Origin: WHTX01 sp038255145
GTDB taxonomy: Bacteria; Actinomycetota; Acidimicrobiia; Acidimicrobiales; CAIXPF01
Assembly: GCA_038255145.1 (NCBI GenBank)
Contig: JBBSLP010000026.1
Location: forward strand, 1 to 64,000
Length of the DNA stretch: 64,000 nucleotides
Direction of reading: 5' to 3'
Shown: piece by piece, positions 1-7,888 of the stretch
Layout: each line of letters opens with the position of its first letter
How positions within the stretch are numbered: the stretch's first letter is position 1
Position numbers and translations under genes: made by a program
The notes under the pieces: model-generated
What the model saw: only the letters and a program-made list of their open reading frames with translations
Databases searched by the model: none
Told to the model about the DNA's origin: nothing

Positions 1-43
1 CGACGGGGAGGCCACCGACGGGGAGGCCACCGACGGGGAGGCC
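1..43. repeat. 15-bp tandem repeat inside a coding region
   Basis: Nearly three copies of a 15-bp unit (cgacggggaggccac) run from the window edge. Read on the minus strand they encode repeated Ala-Ser-Pro-Ser-Val in the tail of the partial membrane protein. The array may continue to the left of the window, so the copy number is unknown. Such in-frame repeats are expected to vary in length between strains. Confidence 0.85.
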
Positions 44-294
44 GAGCTCGGAGCCGCCGTGGACGTCGCCGTCCTCACCGGGGTGGCGTCGGTGGCCGCA
101 GCCGGGACCTGTGGTGGCGATGGTCGGCGGGTCAGGGCGACGTAGGTGGCCACCGCGGCCAACACGCCCACGACGATGGGCCCGGGCGGCCCCAGGAGCA
201 CGGCGCTCACCGCCGCGACCAGGGTGACCGCCAGCACGATGCCGGCGGCAGCTACCGCGGACGGGGCGCCGGTGGGCGCGGGGTCAGCGGACAC
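1..294 (-). CDS. Partial small membrane protein with Ala/Ser/Pro-rich repeat tail
   Basis: The reading frame starts at a GTG at 294 and stays open to the window edge, giving 98 codons with no stop. Residues about 14-34 and 38-55 are two hydrophobic stretches separated by a Gly/Pro turn, followed by Thr-Arg-Arg and then a Pro/Ala/Ser/Thr-rich segment ending in ASPSV repeats. This suggests a small two-helix inner-membrane protein with a disordered tail. No family is recognised and the C-terminus is missing. The start is the first plausible one and no strong ribosome site decides it. Bases 295-583 upstream, up to the end of arfB, hold no gene I can support. Confidence 0.5.
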   Translation of the reverse strand, partial: MSADPAPTGAPSAVAAAGIVLAVTLVAAVSAVLLGPPGPIVVGVLAAVATYVALTRRPSPPQVPAAATDATPVRTATSTAAPSSASPSVASPSVASPS

Positions 295-583
295 GGGCCG
301 GCGGGGCCGAGCGGACCTGCAGCGCGCCGGACGCGCCTCGTCCCCGTCGCGGGGGCCGACCGCTCATCGCGGTCGCGAACCTCGGTCCCATCGCACGCTC
401 CGTTCCGCCCCGGCTGTGCCACCACGTCTCACCACTACGTCCATGGCGTGCCGGTCCCGCCCGTCACCGCCCCGTGGAGTCTAACCCGGGACCGCTCGGG
501 GTACGGTCGATGCCGGCTTCCCGTCCCTGGTCGACGCCCTTTGCCGTGACCCCGGCGCCCCAGGGGAACGGCGGAGGCAGCAC

Positions 584-991
584 CTAGTCGCCATCGCCAC
601 GACGGTCGCGCTTGCGGTTCGACTGGCGCTTCTTGGCGTCGAGGCGGCGCTGCACCGAACCCCGCGTGGGCTTGGTCGGCCGTCGGTTGCGAGGCACGAG
701 CAGGGCGTCGGCCAGCTGGCGCCGCAACCGTTCGAGGGCCAGGCGCCGGTTGCGCAGCTGGGAGCGCTCCTCGTCGACCGAGATGCGCACCTCGGGCCCG
801 AGCTTGGCCAGCAGACGGGCGCGCATGTAGTCGTCGAGCGAGGGCGAGGTGGCCACGTCGAAGCGGACCTCGGCCCGGGTGGCCGTCTTGTTGGCGTGCT
901 GGCCGCCGGGACCGCCCGACGGCGCGAACCGCCACTCGAGCTCGTCCTGGTCGATGGTGACGTGGGCGTTGATCTCGAGCGGCTCCCCCAC
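584..991 (-). CDS. arfB: Alternative ribosome-rescue factor / peptidyl-tRNA hydrolase ArfB
   Basis: This 135-residue protein is a class I release-factor-like peptidyl-tRNA hydrolase of the ArfB (YaeJ/ICT1) type. It would enter stalled ribosomes lacking a stop codon and release the peptide. The catalytic Gly-Gly-Gln lies at residues 29-31 in the context SGGPGGQHANK, and the C-terminal 30 residues are very Lys/Arg-rich, matching the tail that ArfB threads into the empty mRNA channel. The length agrees with the roughly 140 residues usual for the family, and there is no stop-codon-recognition domain as in true release factors. The start is GTG. It is divergent from the hydrolase gene at 1090. Confidence 0.9.
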   Translation of the reverse strand: MGEPLEINAHVTIDQDELEWRFAPSGGPGGQHANKTATRAEVRFDVATSPSLDDYMRARLLAKLGPEVRISVDEERSQLRNRRLALERLRRQLADALLVPRNRRPTKPTRGSVQRRLDAKKRQSNRKRDRRGDGD

Positions 992-1089
992 CCCACCAGT
1001 GTGGCGCGCCGCCCGCCGACGGACCGCACCCTGAGATAGGCGCGCGACCCCTGACCGGACCGCCCGGAGCGGATCTATGCTCCGCGCCC

Positions 1090-1779
1090 ATGAACGAGCC
1101 CCCTGTCCTCCTGCTCCACGGCATGGCCACCTCGGCCGCTCGGACCTGGGGGGAGAACGGCTGGATCGACCTGTTGGGCGACTCGGGACGAGAGGTGCTG
1201 GCCCTCGACCTCATGGGTCACGGCAACGCCCCCAAGCCCCACGAGCCCGAGGCCTACGACCAGCTCGAGCAGCACATCCTCGACCAGCTACCCGAGGGTC
1301 AGGTCGACGCCGTGGGCTTCTCCCTGGGCAGCCGCACCATCCTCGCCATCGCCGCCAAGCACCCCGAGCGCTTCCGCCGCATCGTCACCTCGGGCGTGGG
1401 TCGCAACCTGTTCGAGGTCGATGCCAAGCGGGCCGCCTCCATCCAGCGGGGGATCGCCGGCAACCCCGACGACGAGGATCCGGCGTCGCAGTACTTCAGC
1501 CAGCTGGCCGACTCACCCGAGGTCGACCGTGACGCCCTGTCCGCCCTCATCCAGCGCAAGCACCCGTGGCCGGTGACCAAGAAGACGCTGGCCAACGTGA
1601 CCGTGCCCGTGCTCGTGGTGATCGGCGAGAACGACTGGGCCGGCCCCGGCGATCCCCTGGTCGAGGCCCTGCCCGACGCCAAGCTCGTGGTCCTGCGCAA
1701 GGCCGACCACTACTCGACGCCCAAGGACTTCAAGTTCATCGACGTCACCCTGGACTTCCTCGGCGCCAACCCGGCGTAG
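1090..1779 (+). CDS. Alpha/beta hydrolase
   Basis: A 229-residue alpha/beta hydrolase fold protein. The oxyanion HG pair is in LLLHGMATS (about residues 7-15), the nucleophile elbow is GFSLG with Ser78, the acid is probably the Asp in GENDW, and the catalytic His is in KADHYS near the C-terminus. There is no signal peptide, so it is cytoplasmic. The sequence resembles small esterase or hydrolase-like proteins, but the substrate cannot be told. It stands between the divergent arfB and the convergent nitroreductase, with only 34 bases separating its stop from the nitroreductase stop. Confidence 0.85.
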   Translation: MNEPPVLLLHGMATSAARTWGENGWIDLLGDSGREVLALDLMGHGNAPKPHEPEAYDQLEQHILDQLPEGQVDAVGFSLGSRTILAIAAKHPERFRRIVTSGVGRNLFEVDAKRAASIQRGIAGNPDDEDPASQYFSQLADSPEVDRDALSALIQRKHPWPVTKKTLANVTVPVLVVIGENDWAGPGDPLVEALPDAKLVVLRKADHYSTPKDFKFIDVTLDFLGANPA

Positions 1780-1813
1780 GCGGGCTGCTTGCGCAGGATC
1801 GGTCGCGCTGGAC

Positions 1814-2563
1814 CTACTTGCGCAGGCCCGAGGGGGGTCCGGGGGAGGTGAAGCGGCTGCCGGGGGGGTCGGTGGCCCACGGGGCCGGCTCCTCCCAGCC
1901 GTCCTCGTAGACGATCTCGGCCAGCGGGCGACGCCGGACGGGACCGTGACCGCCCCGGGGTCGGCCCAGGGGGATGGTGGCGGCGATGGCCACCTCGTCG
2001 GGGGAGGGCAGGCCGAGGACCTGGCGCAGTTCGGGTTCGCACCAGCCGTGCACCCCGGTGATGACGCCGCCGTAGCCCAGGGCCCGGGCCGCCAGCATCA
2101 GGTTCTGCACGGCGGGGAAGATGGACCCGCCCATGGACAGCGTGGCCGGACGGTGCAGCCACAGGCAGGCCAGCACGATGACGGGCGCCTCGCCGAAGTG
2201 GTCGGAGAAGGACTGCATGGTGTTGGCGATGCGGGCCTTGGGCGAGTCGGCCACCGCCCCCGAGCCGGTGTCGTAGCCGTCGTTGCCCCGCTTGCCGTCC
2301 CACAGCTGCAGGGCGGCTGCGCCGAGCAGGCGGCGGGCCTCCTGGGCCTTGGGCCCGTCGCGCAGCACGATGAAGCGGAAGCCCTGGCGGTTGGAGCCCT
2401 GCGGGGCTCGGCTGGCCGCGAACAGGATCCGGTTGAGGTCCTCGGTGGGGATGGGCTCGTCGCGGTAGCGGCGGATGGCACGCGTGGTGGCGATGCCGTC
2501 CAGCAGTGACGGCAATGACGGCTCCGTCTCCTCGACACCCTGGGTGCTCGACGGGTCGACCAT
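1814..2563 (-). CDS. Nitroreductase family protein
   Basis: A 249-residue FMN-dependent nitroreductase-family oxidoreductase. The N-terminal ATTRAIRRYRDEPIP segment matches the FMN-phosphate-binding arginine motif of the family, followed by ASRAPQGSNRQGFRF. The C-terminal half has the glycine-rich GYGGVITGV stretch and a closing IPLGRPRGG motif. The frame is open upstream as an antisense shadow, so I chose the ATG at 2563, just before the PSS-TQGVEE lead and 42 bases from the divergent methyltransferase start. Members reduce nitro compounds, quinones or flavins with NAD(P)H. The particular substrate is unknown. The C-terminal 25 residues past the domain are Pro/Ser-rich. Confidence 0.85.
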   Translation of the reverse strand: MVDPSSTQGVEETEPSLPSLLDGIATTRAIRRYRDEPIPTEDLNRILFAASRAPQGSNRQGFRFIVLRDGPKAQEARRLLGAAALQLWDGKRGNDGYDTGSGAVADSPKARIANTMQSFSDHFGEAPVIVLACLWLHRPATLSMGGSIFPAVQNLMLAARALGYGGVITGVHGWCEPELRQVLGLPSPDEVAIAATIPLGRPRGGHGPVRRRPLAEIVYEDGWEEPAPWATDPPGSRFTSPGPPSGLRK

Positions 2564-2605
2564 GGCCCGCTTGCTAGCACAGCTGCCTCGGTAGGGTCCC
2601 GGCCC

Positions 2606-3424
2606 ATGGCGCTCATGCTCACCCCGGTCGAGGACCCCGCCGACCCCCGCCTGGCTGACTACCTGGACCTGCGCGACCCCGGCCGGCGCCGCCAGCGCGA
2701 CGAGGACACCGGCGTGTTCGTGGTCGAGGGCTGGAAGGCGGTGGACCGGCTGCTGGCTTCGTCCCTGGTCACCCGGTCGGTGGTCGTCACCGCACCCAAG
2801 GCCGCCCGGGCCGCGGTCGACCTGGGCCAGCCGGTCAGCGACGTGCCCCTGTACGTGGTGGCCCCCGACGTGCTCGAAGGGGTGGCCGGCTTCACCGTGC
2901 ACCGGGGGGTGCTGGCCGTGGCCGAACGCCCCCCTCCCCTCCCCTGGCAGGCGGTGGCCGGCGATGCCCGGCGGCTGCTGGTGGTCGAGGCCGTCAACGA
3001 CCAGGAGAACCTGGGCTCGCTGTTCCGCACCGCGGCGGGGCTGGGCGCAGATGGCGTGCTGCTGTGCCCCCGGGCCTGCGATCCCCTGTACCGGCGCACG
3101 GTGCGGGTGTCGGTGGGCGCCAGCTTCCTGCTCCCCTGGGCCCGCCTCGAGCCCTGGCCCGACGCCCTGGGCGAGCTGCGCGACGCCGGCTGGGTGGTGG
3201 CCGCCCTGAGCCCCGACGCCAACGCCGACCTGGGCACGGCCGCAGCCTCCCTGCAGGCCGCCGAGCGGTTGGCGCTGATGGTGGGAAGCGAGGGTGACGG
3301 CCTCACCGACGCCGCCCTGGCCGCGGCCTCGACCCGGTTGTCCATCCCCATGGCCGGAGGCACCGACTCGCTCAACGTGCACGTGGCCGCGGCCATCGCC
3401 CTGTGGGCCGCCCGCCCGAACTGA
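2606..3424 (+). CDS. TrmH/SpoU family RNA 2'-O-methyltransferase
   Basis: A 272-residue SPOUT-class methyltransferase, probably acting on the ribose of 23S rRNA or tRNA. The first about 100 residues form an N-terminal substrate-binding part (SpoU_sub_bind-like). The catalytic domain carries the three family motifs: NDQENLGSLFRTA (motif 1 with the conserved Asn and Arg), LMVGSEGDGL (motif 2) and IPMAGGTDSLNVHVAAAIAL (motif 3, which forms the trefoil knot binding S-adenosylmethionine). All key residues are present. It starts at the ATG at 2606, divergent from the nitroreductase, and ends 6 bases from the stop of the convergent dodecin-Usp gene. The exact target nucleotide is not predictable. 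Confidence 0.88.
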   Translation: MALMLTPVEDPADPRLADYLDLRDPGRRRQRDEDTGVFVVEGWKAVDRLLASSLVTRSVVVTAPKAARAAVDLGQPVSDVPLYVVAPDVLEGVAGFTVHRGVLAVAERPPPLPWQAVAGDARRLLVVEAVNDQENLGSLFRTAAGLGADGVLLCPRACDPLYRRTVRVSVGASFLLPWARLEPWPDALGELRDAGWVVAALSPDANADLGTAAASLQAAERLALMVGSEGDGLTDAALAAASTRLSIPMAGGTDSLNVHVAAAIALWAARPN

Positions 3425-3429
3425 GGCGC

Positions 3430-4179
3430 TCAGTCTTCGTGGACGTGGGTGACGCTGATGCCGAAGCGGCGTTCGATGCGGCTGGGCAGGTCCATCTTCA
3501 CCCAGCGTGACGCGCCGGGCGACAGGGTGGAGAGCAGGATCTCGTCGAAGCTCGACCGCTCGAGCACCGAGGCGATGGCGTGCAGGGGGTCGGGGTCGCC
3601 GACCTCGCCGGTGGGGTTGGCCCCCGCCGAGCGCAGCTGCCACAGCTGTTCGTCGAGGCGCTCCTGGGCCTTGCGCTGACCTTCCTCGTCACTGGTGGGC
3701 AGGGGCTGGAAGTCCCCGAAGGTGAAGCCCGACGTGGGATCCACGCTGAACCCGGCCAGGCGACGGGCGGCGTTGTAGTCCCGGGAGAACGTGGCCGGCA
3801 CGAGCACGTGGAACTCGGTGGGGCCGGCCTCGATGCGCTCGCGGATGGCCCCGCCCAGCACCCGGCCCCCCACGGTCTGGTTGGCCACCACCAGGTAGCG
3901 CCGCACCACCTTGACCTCGCCGGTCTCCGGCGAGGTGCGGCGACGGTCGATCCGGTACGAGACCTTCATCCGCACCCGGTAGGCGACAGGACGGCCTTCG
4001 TCGCCCACCAGGGTGTCGAGCTCGACCACCTGGGCCACCCGTAGGTCGGTGATGGTCTTGGTCGCCTCGGCGATCGCCGATGCCGCCGCCGCCTCCCAGG
4101 AGTGGGGATCGGCCGCGACCAGCTGGAGAACCTGGTAGACGCTGTCGGGATCTCGGAGATGCGGGGCCTGGGCCACCAC
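3430..4179 (-). CDS. Dodecin-like domain fused to a universal-stress-like domain
   Basis: A 249-residue two-part protein with a GTG start at 4179. Residues about 12-80 (VYQVLQLVAADPHSWEAA onward, ending in YRVRMKVSYRID) line up with dodecin, the small flavin-storing dodecamer encoded divergently at 4259. The remaining about 165 residues (ANQTVGGRVLGGAIRER, FHVLVPATFS, GEVGDPDPLHAI, FDEILLSTL, SRWVKMDLPSRIERRFG) look like the actinobacterial Usp-like family with a nucleotide-binding alpha/beta fold. The dodecin part is longer and more diverged, so flavin binding is uncertain. The gene is head-to-head with the true dodecin over a 79-base gap, suggesting shared regulation. Function is inferred as stress or flavin-linked. 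Confidence 0.7.
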   Translation of the reverse strand: MVAQAPHLRDPDSVYQVLQLVAADPHSWEAAAASAIAEATKTITDLRVAQVVELDTLVGDEGRPVAYRVRMKVSYRIDRRRTSPETGEVKVVRRYLVVANQTVGGRVLGGAIRERIEAGPTEFHVLVPATFSRDYNAARRLAGFSVDPTSGFTFGDFQPLPTSDEEGQRKAQERLDEQLWQLRSAGANPTGEVGDPDPLHAIASVLERSSFDEILLSTLSPGASRWVKMDLPSRIERRFGISVTHVHED

Positions 4180-4258
4180 CTAGAGATACCATGTCCGACG
4201 GGCAACCATGCCATCCGTCACACCATTTAGCCTGACTGAACAACAGCAGCGAGGGCGC

Positions 4259-4480
4259 ATGTCGAGCTCCGTGTACAGCGTGGTCGAACTGATCGGCTCC
4301 AGCCCCGAGTCCTGGGAGAAGGCCACGGCCAACGCCATCGAAGAGGCCGCCCGCAGCACCGGGGGTGACCTGCGGGTCGCCGAGGTGACCGAGATGGACG
4401 TGCTCATCGAGGACGGCAAGGTCCTGGCCTACCGGTCCAAGGTCCGCCTGTCCTACAAGACCTCGGGCCGCGCCGATTGA
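4259..4480 (+). CDS. Dodecin family flavin-binding protein
   Basis: A 73-residue dodecin, the typical family length, starting MSSSVYSVVELIGSSPESWE and ending VRLSYKTSG. Dodecins form hollow dodecamers that store FMN, riboflavin or CoA-like ligands and buffer free flavin in the cytoplasm. The Trp in SPESWEKA (residue 19) is the position that in known dodecins lies close to the stacked isoalloxazine rings. An upstream in-frame ATG at 4208 would add 17 residues absent from dodecins, so I prefer the start at 4259. It is divergent from the dodecin-Usp fusion and convergent with the epimerase, 41 bases from its stop. Confidence 0.9.
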   Translation: MSSSVYSVVELIGSSPESWEKATANAIEEAARSTGGDLRVAEVTEMDVLIEDGKVLAYRSKVRLSYKTSGRAD

Positions 4481-4521
4481 TCGCCGCTGATCGATCATCG
4501 ATGGGGGCCGGCGACCAGCCG

Positions 4522-5481
4522 TCAGGCGTTGACCGCGCCCCGGGCCGCCACCTGCTCGGCGATCCACGGGTAGGTGCGGGCGATGCCCTCACGTAGAGGG
4601 AAGCGGGCCTCGAAGCCCAACGACTCGATGGCCGCGTTGGAGAAGTTGCGCGACTGCACGCCCACGGGCCCGTCGATGTGGCGGATGTGGATCTCCTTGC
4701 CCGCGGCCTCGGCCACGGCCCGCACCAGGTCGTCCACGGTCACGTACTCGGGGTTGCCGATGTTGGCGGGCTCGTCGCGGTCCGACGCCACCAGGCGACG
4801 CACCCCGTCGACCAGGTCGTCGACGTAGGTGTAGGAGCGCACGGCGCTGCCGTCGCCCCACACCTCGATCTCGCCACCGTCCGCGGCCTCGGCCACCTTG
4901 CGGCAGATGGCGGCGGGCGCCTTCTCGCGACCGCCCTCCCAGGTGCCCTCGGGGCCGTAGGTGTTCTGGAAGCGGGCGATGCGGGTGTCGAAACCGAAGC
5001 GGCGGCCGTAGGCGGCCACCACCCGCTCGGCGTAGAGCTTCTCCCACCCGTACTCGTTGTCGGGCGCGGCGGGGTAGGCGTCGGCCTCGGTGAGCTCGGG
5101 CTCGCCCACGGCCATGTCCCGGTAGATGCACACCGACGACGAGTAGAAGTAGCGACCCACGCCGGCCTGGGCGGCGGCATCGACCAGGTTCACGTTGATC
5201 AGCACGTTGTTGCGCATGATCTCGCACTCGGCGGCGTGGATGAAGCCCATGCCCCCCATGTCCGCCGCCAGCTGGTACACCTCGTCGAAGCCCCCGGCGA
5301 CGGCCTTGGCGCACTGCTCGGGATCGCGCAGGTCGGCCACCACGAACTCGTCCGCCGCCGTGGGGGCGAACTCGGGCTCCTTCAGGTCGACGCCGCGCAC
5401 CGAGTAGCCCTCGCCGACCAGCCGCCGGGCCAGGTGTGCGCCGATGAACCCGCCGGCTCCGCAGACCAACGCCCTCTTCAT
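4522..5481 (-). CDS. NAD-dependent epimerase resembling GDP-mannose 3,5-epimerase
   Basis: A 319-residue extended short-chain dehydrogenase acting on a nucleotide sugar. The NAD-binding GxxGxxG is GAGGFIG at residues 8-14. The stretch LAADMGGMGFI (about 71-81), followed by NN and SSSVCIY with Cys118, is characteristic of GDP-mannose 3,5-epimerase, as is the catalytic Tyr144/Lys148 pair in YGWEK. In the plant enzyme the equivalent Cys and a Lys do the double epimerisation. Bacterial homologues may make other GDP- or dTDP-sugars, so the product is an inference. Length is near the family norm. A perfect hairpin at 5583-5613 separates it from the SDR gene upstream. Confidence 0.85.
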   Translation of the reverse strand: MKRALVCGAGGFIGAHLARRLVGEGYSVRGVDLKEPEFAPTAADEFVVADLRDPEQCAKAVAGGFDEVYQLAADMGGMGFIHAAECEIMRNNVLINVNLVDAAAQAGVGRYFYSSSVCIYRDMAVGEPELTEADAYPAAPDNEYGWEKLYAERVVAAYGRRFGFDTRIARFQNTYGPEGTWEGGREKAPAAICRKVAEAADGGEIEVWGDGSAVRSYTYVDDLVDGVRRLVASDRDEPANIGNPEYVTVDDLVRAVAEAAGKEIHIRHIDGPVGVQSRNFSNAAIESLGFEARFPLREGIARTYPWIAEQVAARGAVNA

Positions 5482-5582
5482 GGGAAACCCTCCCGCTGCG
5501 CGGAGCGCCCGCTCCGCACGACAGCGCCCGCGAGGCTACCCGGCCCCGCCGCGACGGCTGTGGACACCCCCGCGGGCGCACC

Positions 5583-5613
5583 GAACCTCCCGGCGGGATC
5601 CGCCGGGAGGTTC
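5583..5613 (-). terminator. Hairpin terminator downstream of the SDR gene
   Basis: A perfect 14-bp inverted repeat (GAACCTCCCGGCGG, 3-base loop, CCGCCGGGAGGTTC) lies 18 bases beyond the stop of the SDR gene and about 100 bases before the epimerase start. There is no U-run, as is usual in very GC-rich actinobacteria. It probably ends transcription from the SDR gene and separates the two units. Confidence 0.7.
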
Positions 5614-5631
5614 ACCGCACTGGACCGCTGG

Positions 5632-6426
5632 TCAGGTGTTCTGCGCCATCATCCCGCCGTCGACGGGGATGACGGCGCCGTTCAGGTACGACGACGCCGG
5701 CAGGACCAGGGACACGGTGATCTGCGCCACCTCTTCGGGATCCCCGTAGCGGCGCATCGGCACCCGGCGGCGGGCGAACTTGTCCTTGTGCACGTCGGGG
5801 ATGGCCTGGGTCATGCCCGTCTTGATGGGCCCCGGGCAGATGCAGTTCACCGTCACCCCGGTGTCGCCGTACTCCAGGGCCAACGAGCGGGTCAGGCCGA
5901 TGACCGCGGTCTTCGACGCCGTGTACGGGCTCATGCCCTTGGTGGCGCCCAGGCCCTCGGTGGAGGCGATGTTGACGATGCGGCCACCGCCACGGGCGGC
6001 CAGGTCGTCACGGACCAGGTCGCTGTGGCACGCCCGCACCAGGCGGGCCTGGGCGCCCACGTTGACCTCGAAGCTGAGGTGCCACGAGTCCTCCCAGTCG
6101 TCCCCGGTGATGTTGGCGGGCCACGACATGCCCGCGTTGTTGATGAGGATGTCGACGGGGCCCAGGTCGGCGCGGATGCTGTCGACCAGGGCGGGGATGG
6201 CGTCCGCTTCGGCCAGGTCCACGACGTAGCCCTTGGCCGTGCCCCCGGCCGCGGTGATCTCGTCGACCACCTTGGCCACACCCTCGGCGGCGCGGTCCAC
6301 GATGGCCACCTTGGCCCCCTCGTCGACGAGTAGGAACGCCGTGGCCCGTCCCATGCCGCTGGCGGCTCCGGTGACGAGGGCCACCCGGCCGGCGACGGAT
6401 CTGTCCAACTTCGTGAGGCGAGCCAT
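5632..6426 (-). CDS. SDR family NAD(P)-dependent oxidoreductase
   Basis: A 264-residue classical short-chain dehydrogenase. The cofactor motif TGAASGMGR is at about residues 20-28, the NNAG motif at about 96-99, the catalytic Ser in IVNIAST, and the active-site Tyr-x-x-x-Lys in SPYTASK. The C-terminus ends in the family-typical NGAVIPVDGG. The open frame runs far upstream as an antisense shadow, so the start is taken at the ATG at 6426 (MARLTKL), about 20 residues before the cofactor motif. Substrate is unknown. Downstream of the conservon, it reads the same way but is 68 bases away, so it could share the transcript. Confidence 0.87.
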   Translation of the reverse strand: MARLTKLDRSVAGRVALVTGAASGMGRATAFLLVDEGAKVAIVDRAAEGVAKVVDEITAAGGTAKGYVVDLAEADAIPALVDSIRADLGPVDILINNAGMSWPANITGDDWEDSWHLSFEVNVGAQARLVRACHSDLVRDDLAARGGGRIVNIASTEGLGATKGMSPYTASKTAVIGLTRSLALEYGDTGVTVNCICPGPIKTGMTQAIPDVHKDKFARRRVPMRRYGDPEEVAQITVSLVLPASSYLNGAVIPVDGGMMAQNT

Positions 6427-6494
6427 GGCCGCGGAACCTAGCCGCGTCGGCCCCGCCGGCTTCAGCTGCCTCGGGTGGGTCGCCGGGCGGTCGG

Positions 6495-7088
6495 CTAGCC
6501 GGCGGCCTGGGCCATGGCGTGGCGCACCAGGACGAGCAGGGTGTCCCTCGTCGAGCTGCGCTCCCGGGCGTCGGTGTAGATCATGGGCACGTGGGCCGAC
6601 ACGGCCAGTGCCTCGCGCACGTCCTCGAGGTCGTGGTGGATGGCACCGTGGAAGGTGTTCACCGCGACCACGAAGGGTACGTTGACGTGCTCGAAGTAGT
6701 CCACGGCCGGGAAGCAGTCGGCCAGCCGGGTGGTGTCGACGAGCACGACGGCGCCGATGGCGCCCCGCACGAGGTCGTCCCACATGAAGCGGAAGCGCTC
6801 CTGGCCCGGGGTGCCGAACAGGTAGAGGATCAGCTCGCGGTCGAGCGTGATGCGTCCGAAGTCCATGGCCACCGTGGTGGTGGTCTTGTCGGGCTGGTGG
6901 GTCTCGTCGATGCCCCGACCCAGCGACGTCATGGGCGCTTCGGTGGTCAGCGGGGTGATCTCGGAGATGGAGCCGACGAAGGTGGTCTTGCCCACGCCGA
7001 ACCCTCCGGCGATGACCATCTTGACGGGCAGCGGAGCCGTCGCCTGAGGTTGGGTCGACCTCGTCGACTCAGAGCGCCTGAAGGCCAT
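6495..7088 (-). CDS. cvnD: Conservon GTPase CvnD
   Basis: A 197-residue Ras-like small GTPase of the conservon type, last gene of a four-gene set. The P-loop is GGFGVGKTT (residues 28-36), switch II is FGTPGQERFRF, and the usual NKxD base-recognition motif is replaced by NTFHG, as is common in CvnD proteins. Twelve N-terminal Ser/Thr/Arg/Gln residues are probably flexible. In Streptomyces such GTPases work with a membrane-anchored sensor (CvnA), a roadblock protein (CvnB) and a DUF742 DNA-binding-like protein (CvnC) to control development and metabolism. It overlaps the end of cvnC by 20 bases, so translation is coupled. Confidence 0.9.
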   Translation of the reverse strand: MAFRRSESTRSTQPQATAPLPVKMVIAGGFGVGKTTFVGSISEITPLTTEAPMTSLGRGIDETHQPDKTTTTVAMDFGRITLDRELILYLFGTPGQERFRFMWDDLVRGAIGAVVLVDTTRLADCFPAVDYFEHVNVPFVVAVNTFHGAIHHDLEDVREALAVSAHVPMIYTDARERSSTRDTLLVLVRHAMAQAAG

Positions 7089-7449
7089 CCAGAACCCTTT
7101 CGAGAAGTCTCAGGTCGGGCCGTTCGCCCGCCGGCCGCGGCCGGTGCACGTCGAGGAGGCCCTCGGCCTTCATGTCGCCCACGAGCACGCGGGCCACGCC
7201 GAGGTGGACGCCGAGGTGGGCAGAGACCTCGGCGATGGAGAGGGGCAGTTCACACAGCTCGACGATGCGGTGGCGTTCGAGGGTGAGGCGATCCAGGGAC
7301 GCCTCACCCTGCGCGGTGCGCTGGACGAGGGTCTCGAGGGGCAGGTCGACGCGCGACCGTGTACGCCCTCCGGTGAGGGCGTAGGGGCGGATCCGGTCCG
7401 ACATCCCCCCGCTGGGGGTGCGATCGGGAGGGCCGCCGCTGGCGGTCAC
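7069..7449 (-). CDS. cvnC: Conservon DUF742 protein CvnC
   Basis: A 126-residue DUF742 protein. The diagnostic segment IRPYALTGGRTRSR is near residues 19-33, followed by a winged-helix-like region (LTLERHRIVELCELPLSIAEVSAHLGVHLGVARVLV) that resembles a MarR-like fold. The start is GTG at 7449. An ATG at 7404 (MSDRIRPYAL) would also fit the family N-terminus and cannot be excluded. It is translated between cvnB (16-base gap) and cvnD (20-base overlap). CvnC binds CvnD and CvnB in described conservons. No DNA target is known from sequence. Confidence 0.9.
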   Translation of the reverse strand: MTASGGPPDRTPSGGMSDRIRPYALTGGRTRSRVDLPLETLVQRTAQGEASLDRLTLERHRIVELCELPLSIAEVSAHLGVHLGVARVLVGDMKAEGLLDVHRPRPAGERPDLRLLERVLDGLQAL

Positions 7450-7465
7450 GCGGGTCGGTCTTCAG

Positions 7466-7888
7466 TCATCGCGGCAGCCCGACCTTGAGCTCGTGGCGCA
7501 GCTCGGGGGTGAGGACGGGCCCGACCCTGTCCACGAGGACGGCCATCTCGTAGCCCACGAGCCCCACGTCGCACTCCGACGCCGTGATCACGGCCAGGCT
7601 GGATCCGTCGCTGATGCCGGTCACGAACATGAAGCAGTGCTCCATCTCCACGATGACCTCGTTGACCGCTCCCCCGCCGAAGCGTCCCGCCGCGCCGTAG
7701 GCCAGACCTATGAGGCCCGAGGCCACGGCAGCGAGGCGGTCGGCCGTGTCCCGGTCCACACCGTGGGACTTGGCCATGAGCAGGCCGTCGGCGGACACCA
7801 CGATGGCGTCGCTGACGCCGGGGACCTTCTCGACGAAGTCGGAGACCAGCCAGTTCACGTTGCTGGCCTCGGCGCTCAAGCCGCTCAT
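7466..7888 (-). CDS. cvnB: Conservon roadblock/LC7 protein CvnB
   Basis: A 140-residue roadblock/LC7 protein. The pattern NWLVSDFVEKVPGVSDAIVVSADGLLMA, followed by ADRLAAVASGLIGLA and GSSLAVITASECDVGLVGYEMAVL, is the typical alternation of the fold. In Ras-like signalling such proteins act as a GTPase-activating or scaffolding partner of the small GTPase. The ATG at 7888 overlaps the stop of cvnA as ATGA, indicating translational coupling. It ends 16 bases before cvnC. It is cytoplasmic, with no membrane segment. Confidence 0.92.
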   Translation of the reverse strand: MSGLSAEASNVNWLVSDFVEKVPGVSDAIVVSADGLLMAKSHGVDRDTADRLAAVASGLIGLAYGAAGRFGGGAVNEVIVEMEHCFMFVTGISDGSSLAVITASECDVGLVGYEMAVLVDRVGPVLTPELRHELKVGLPR

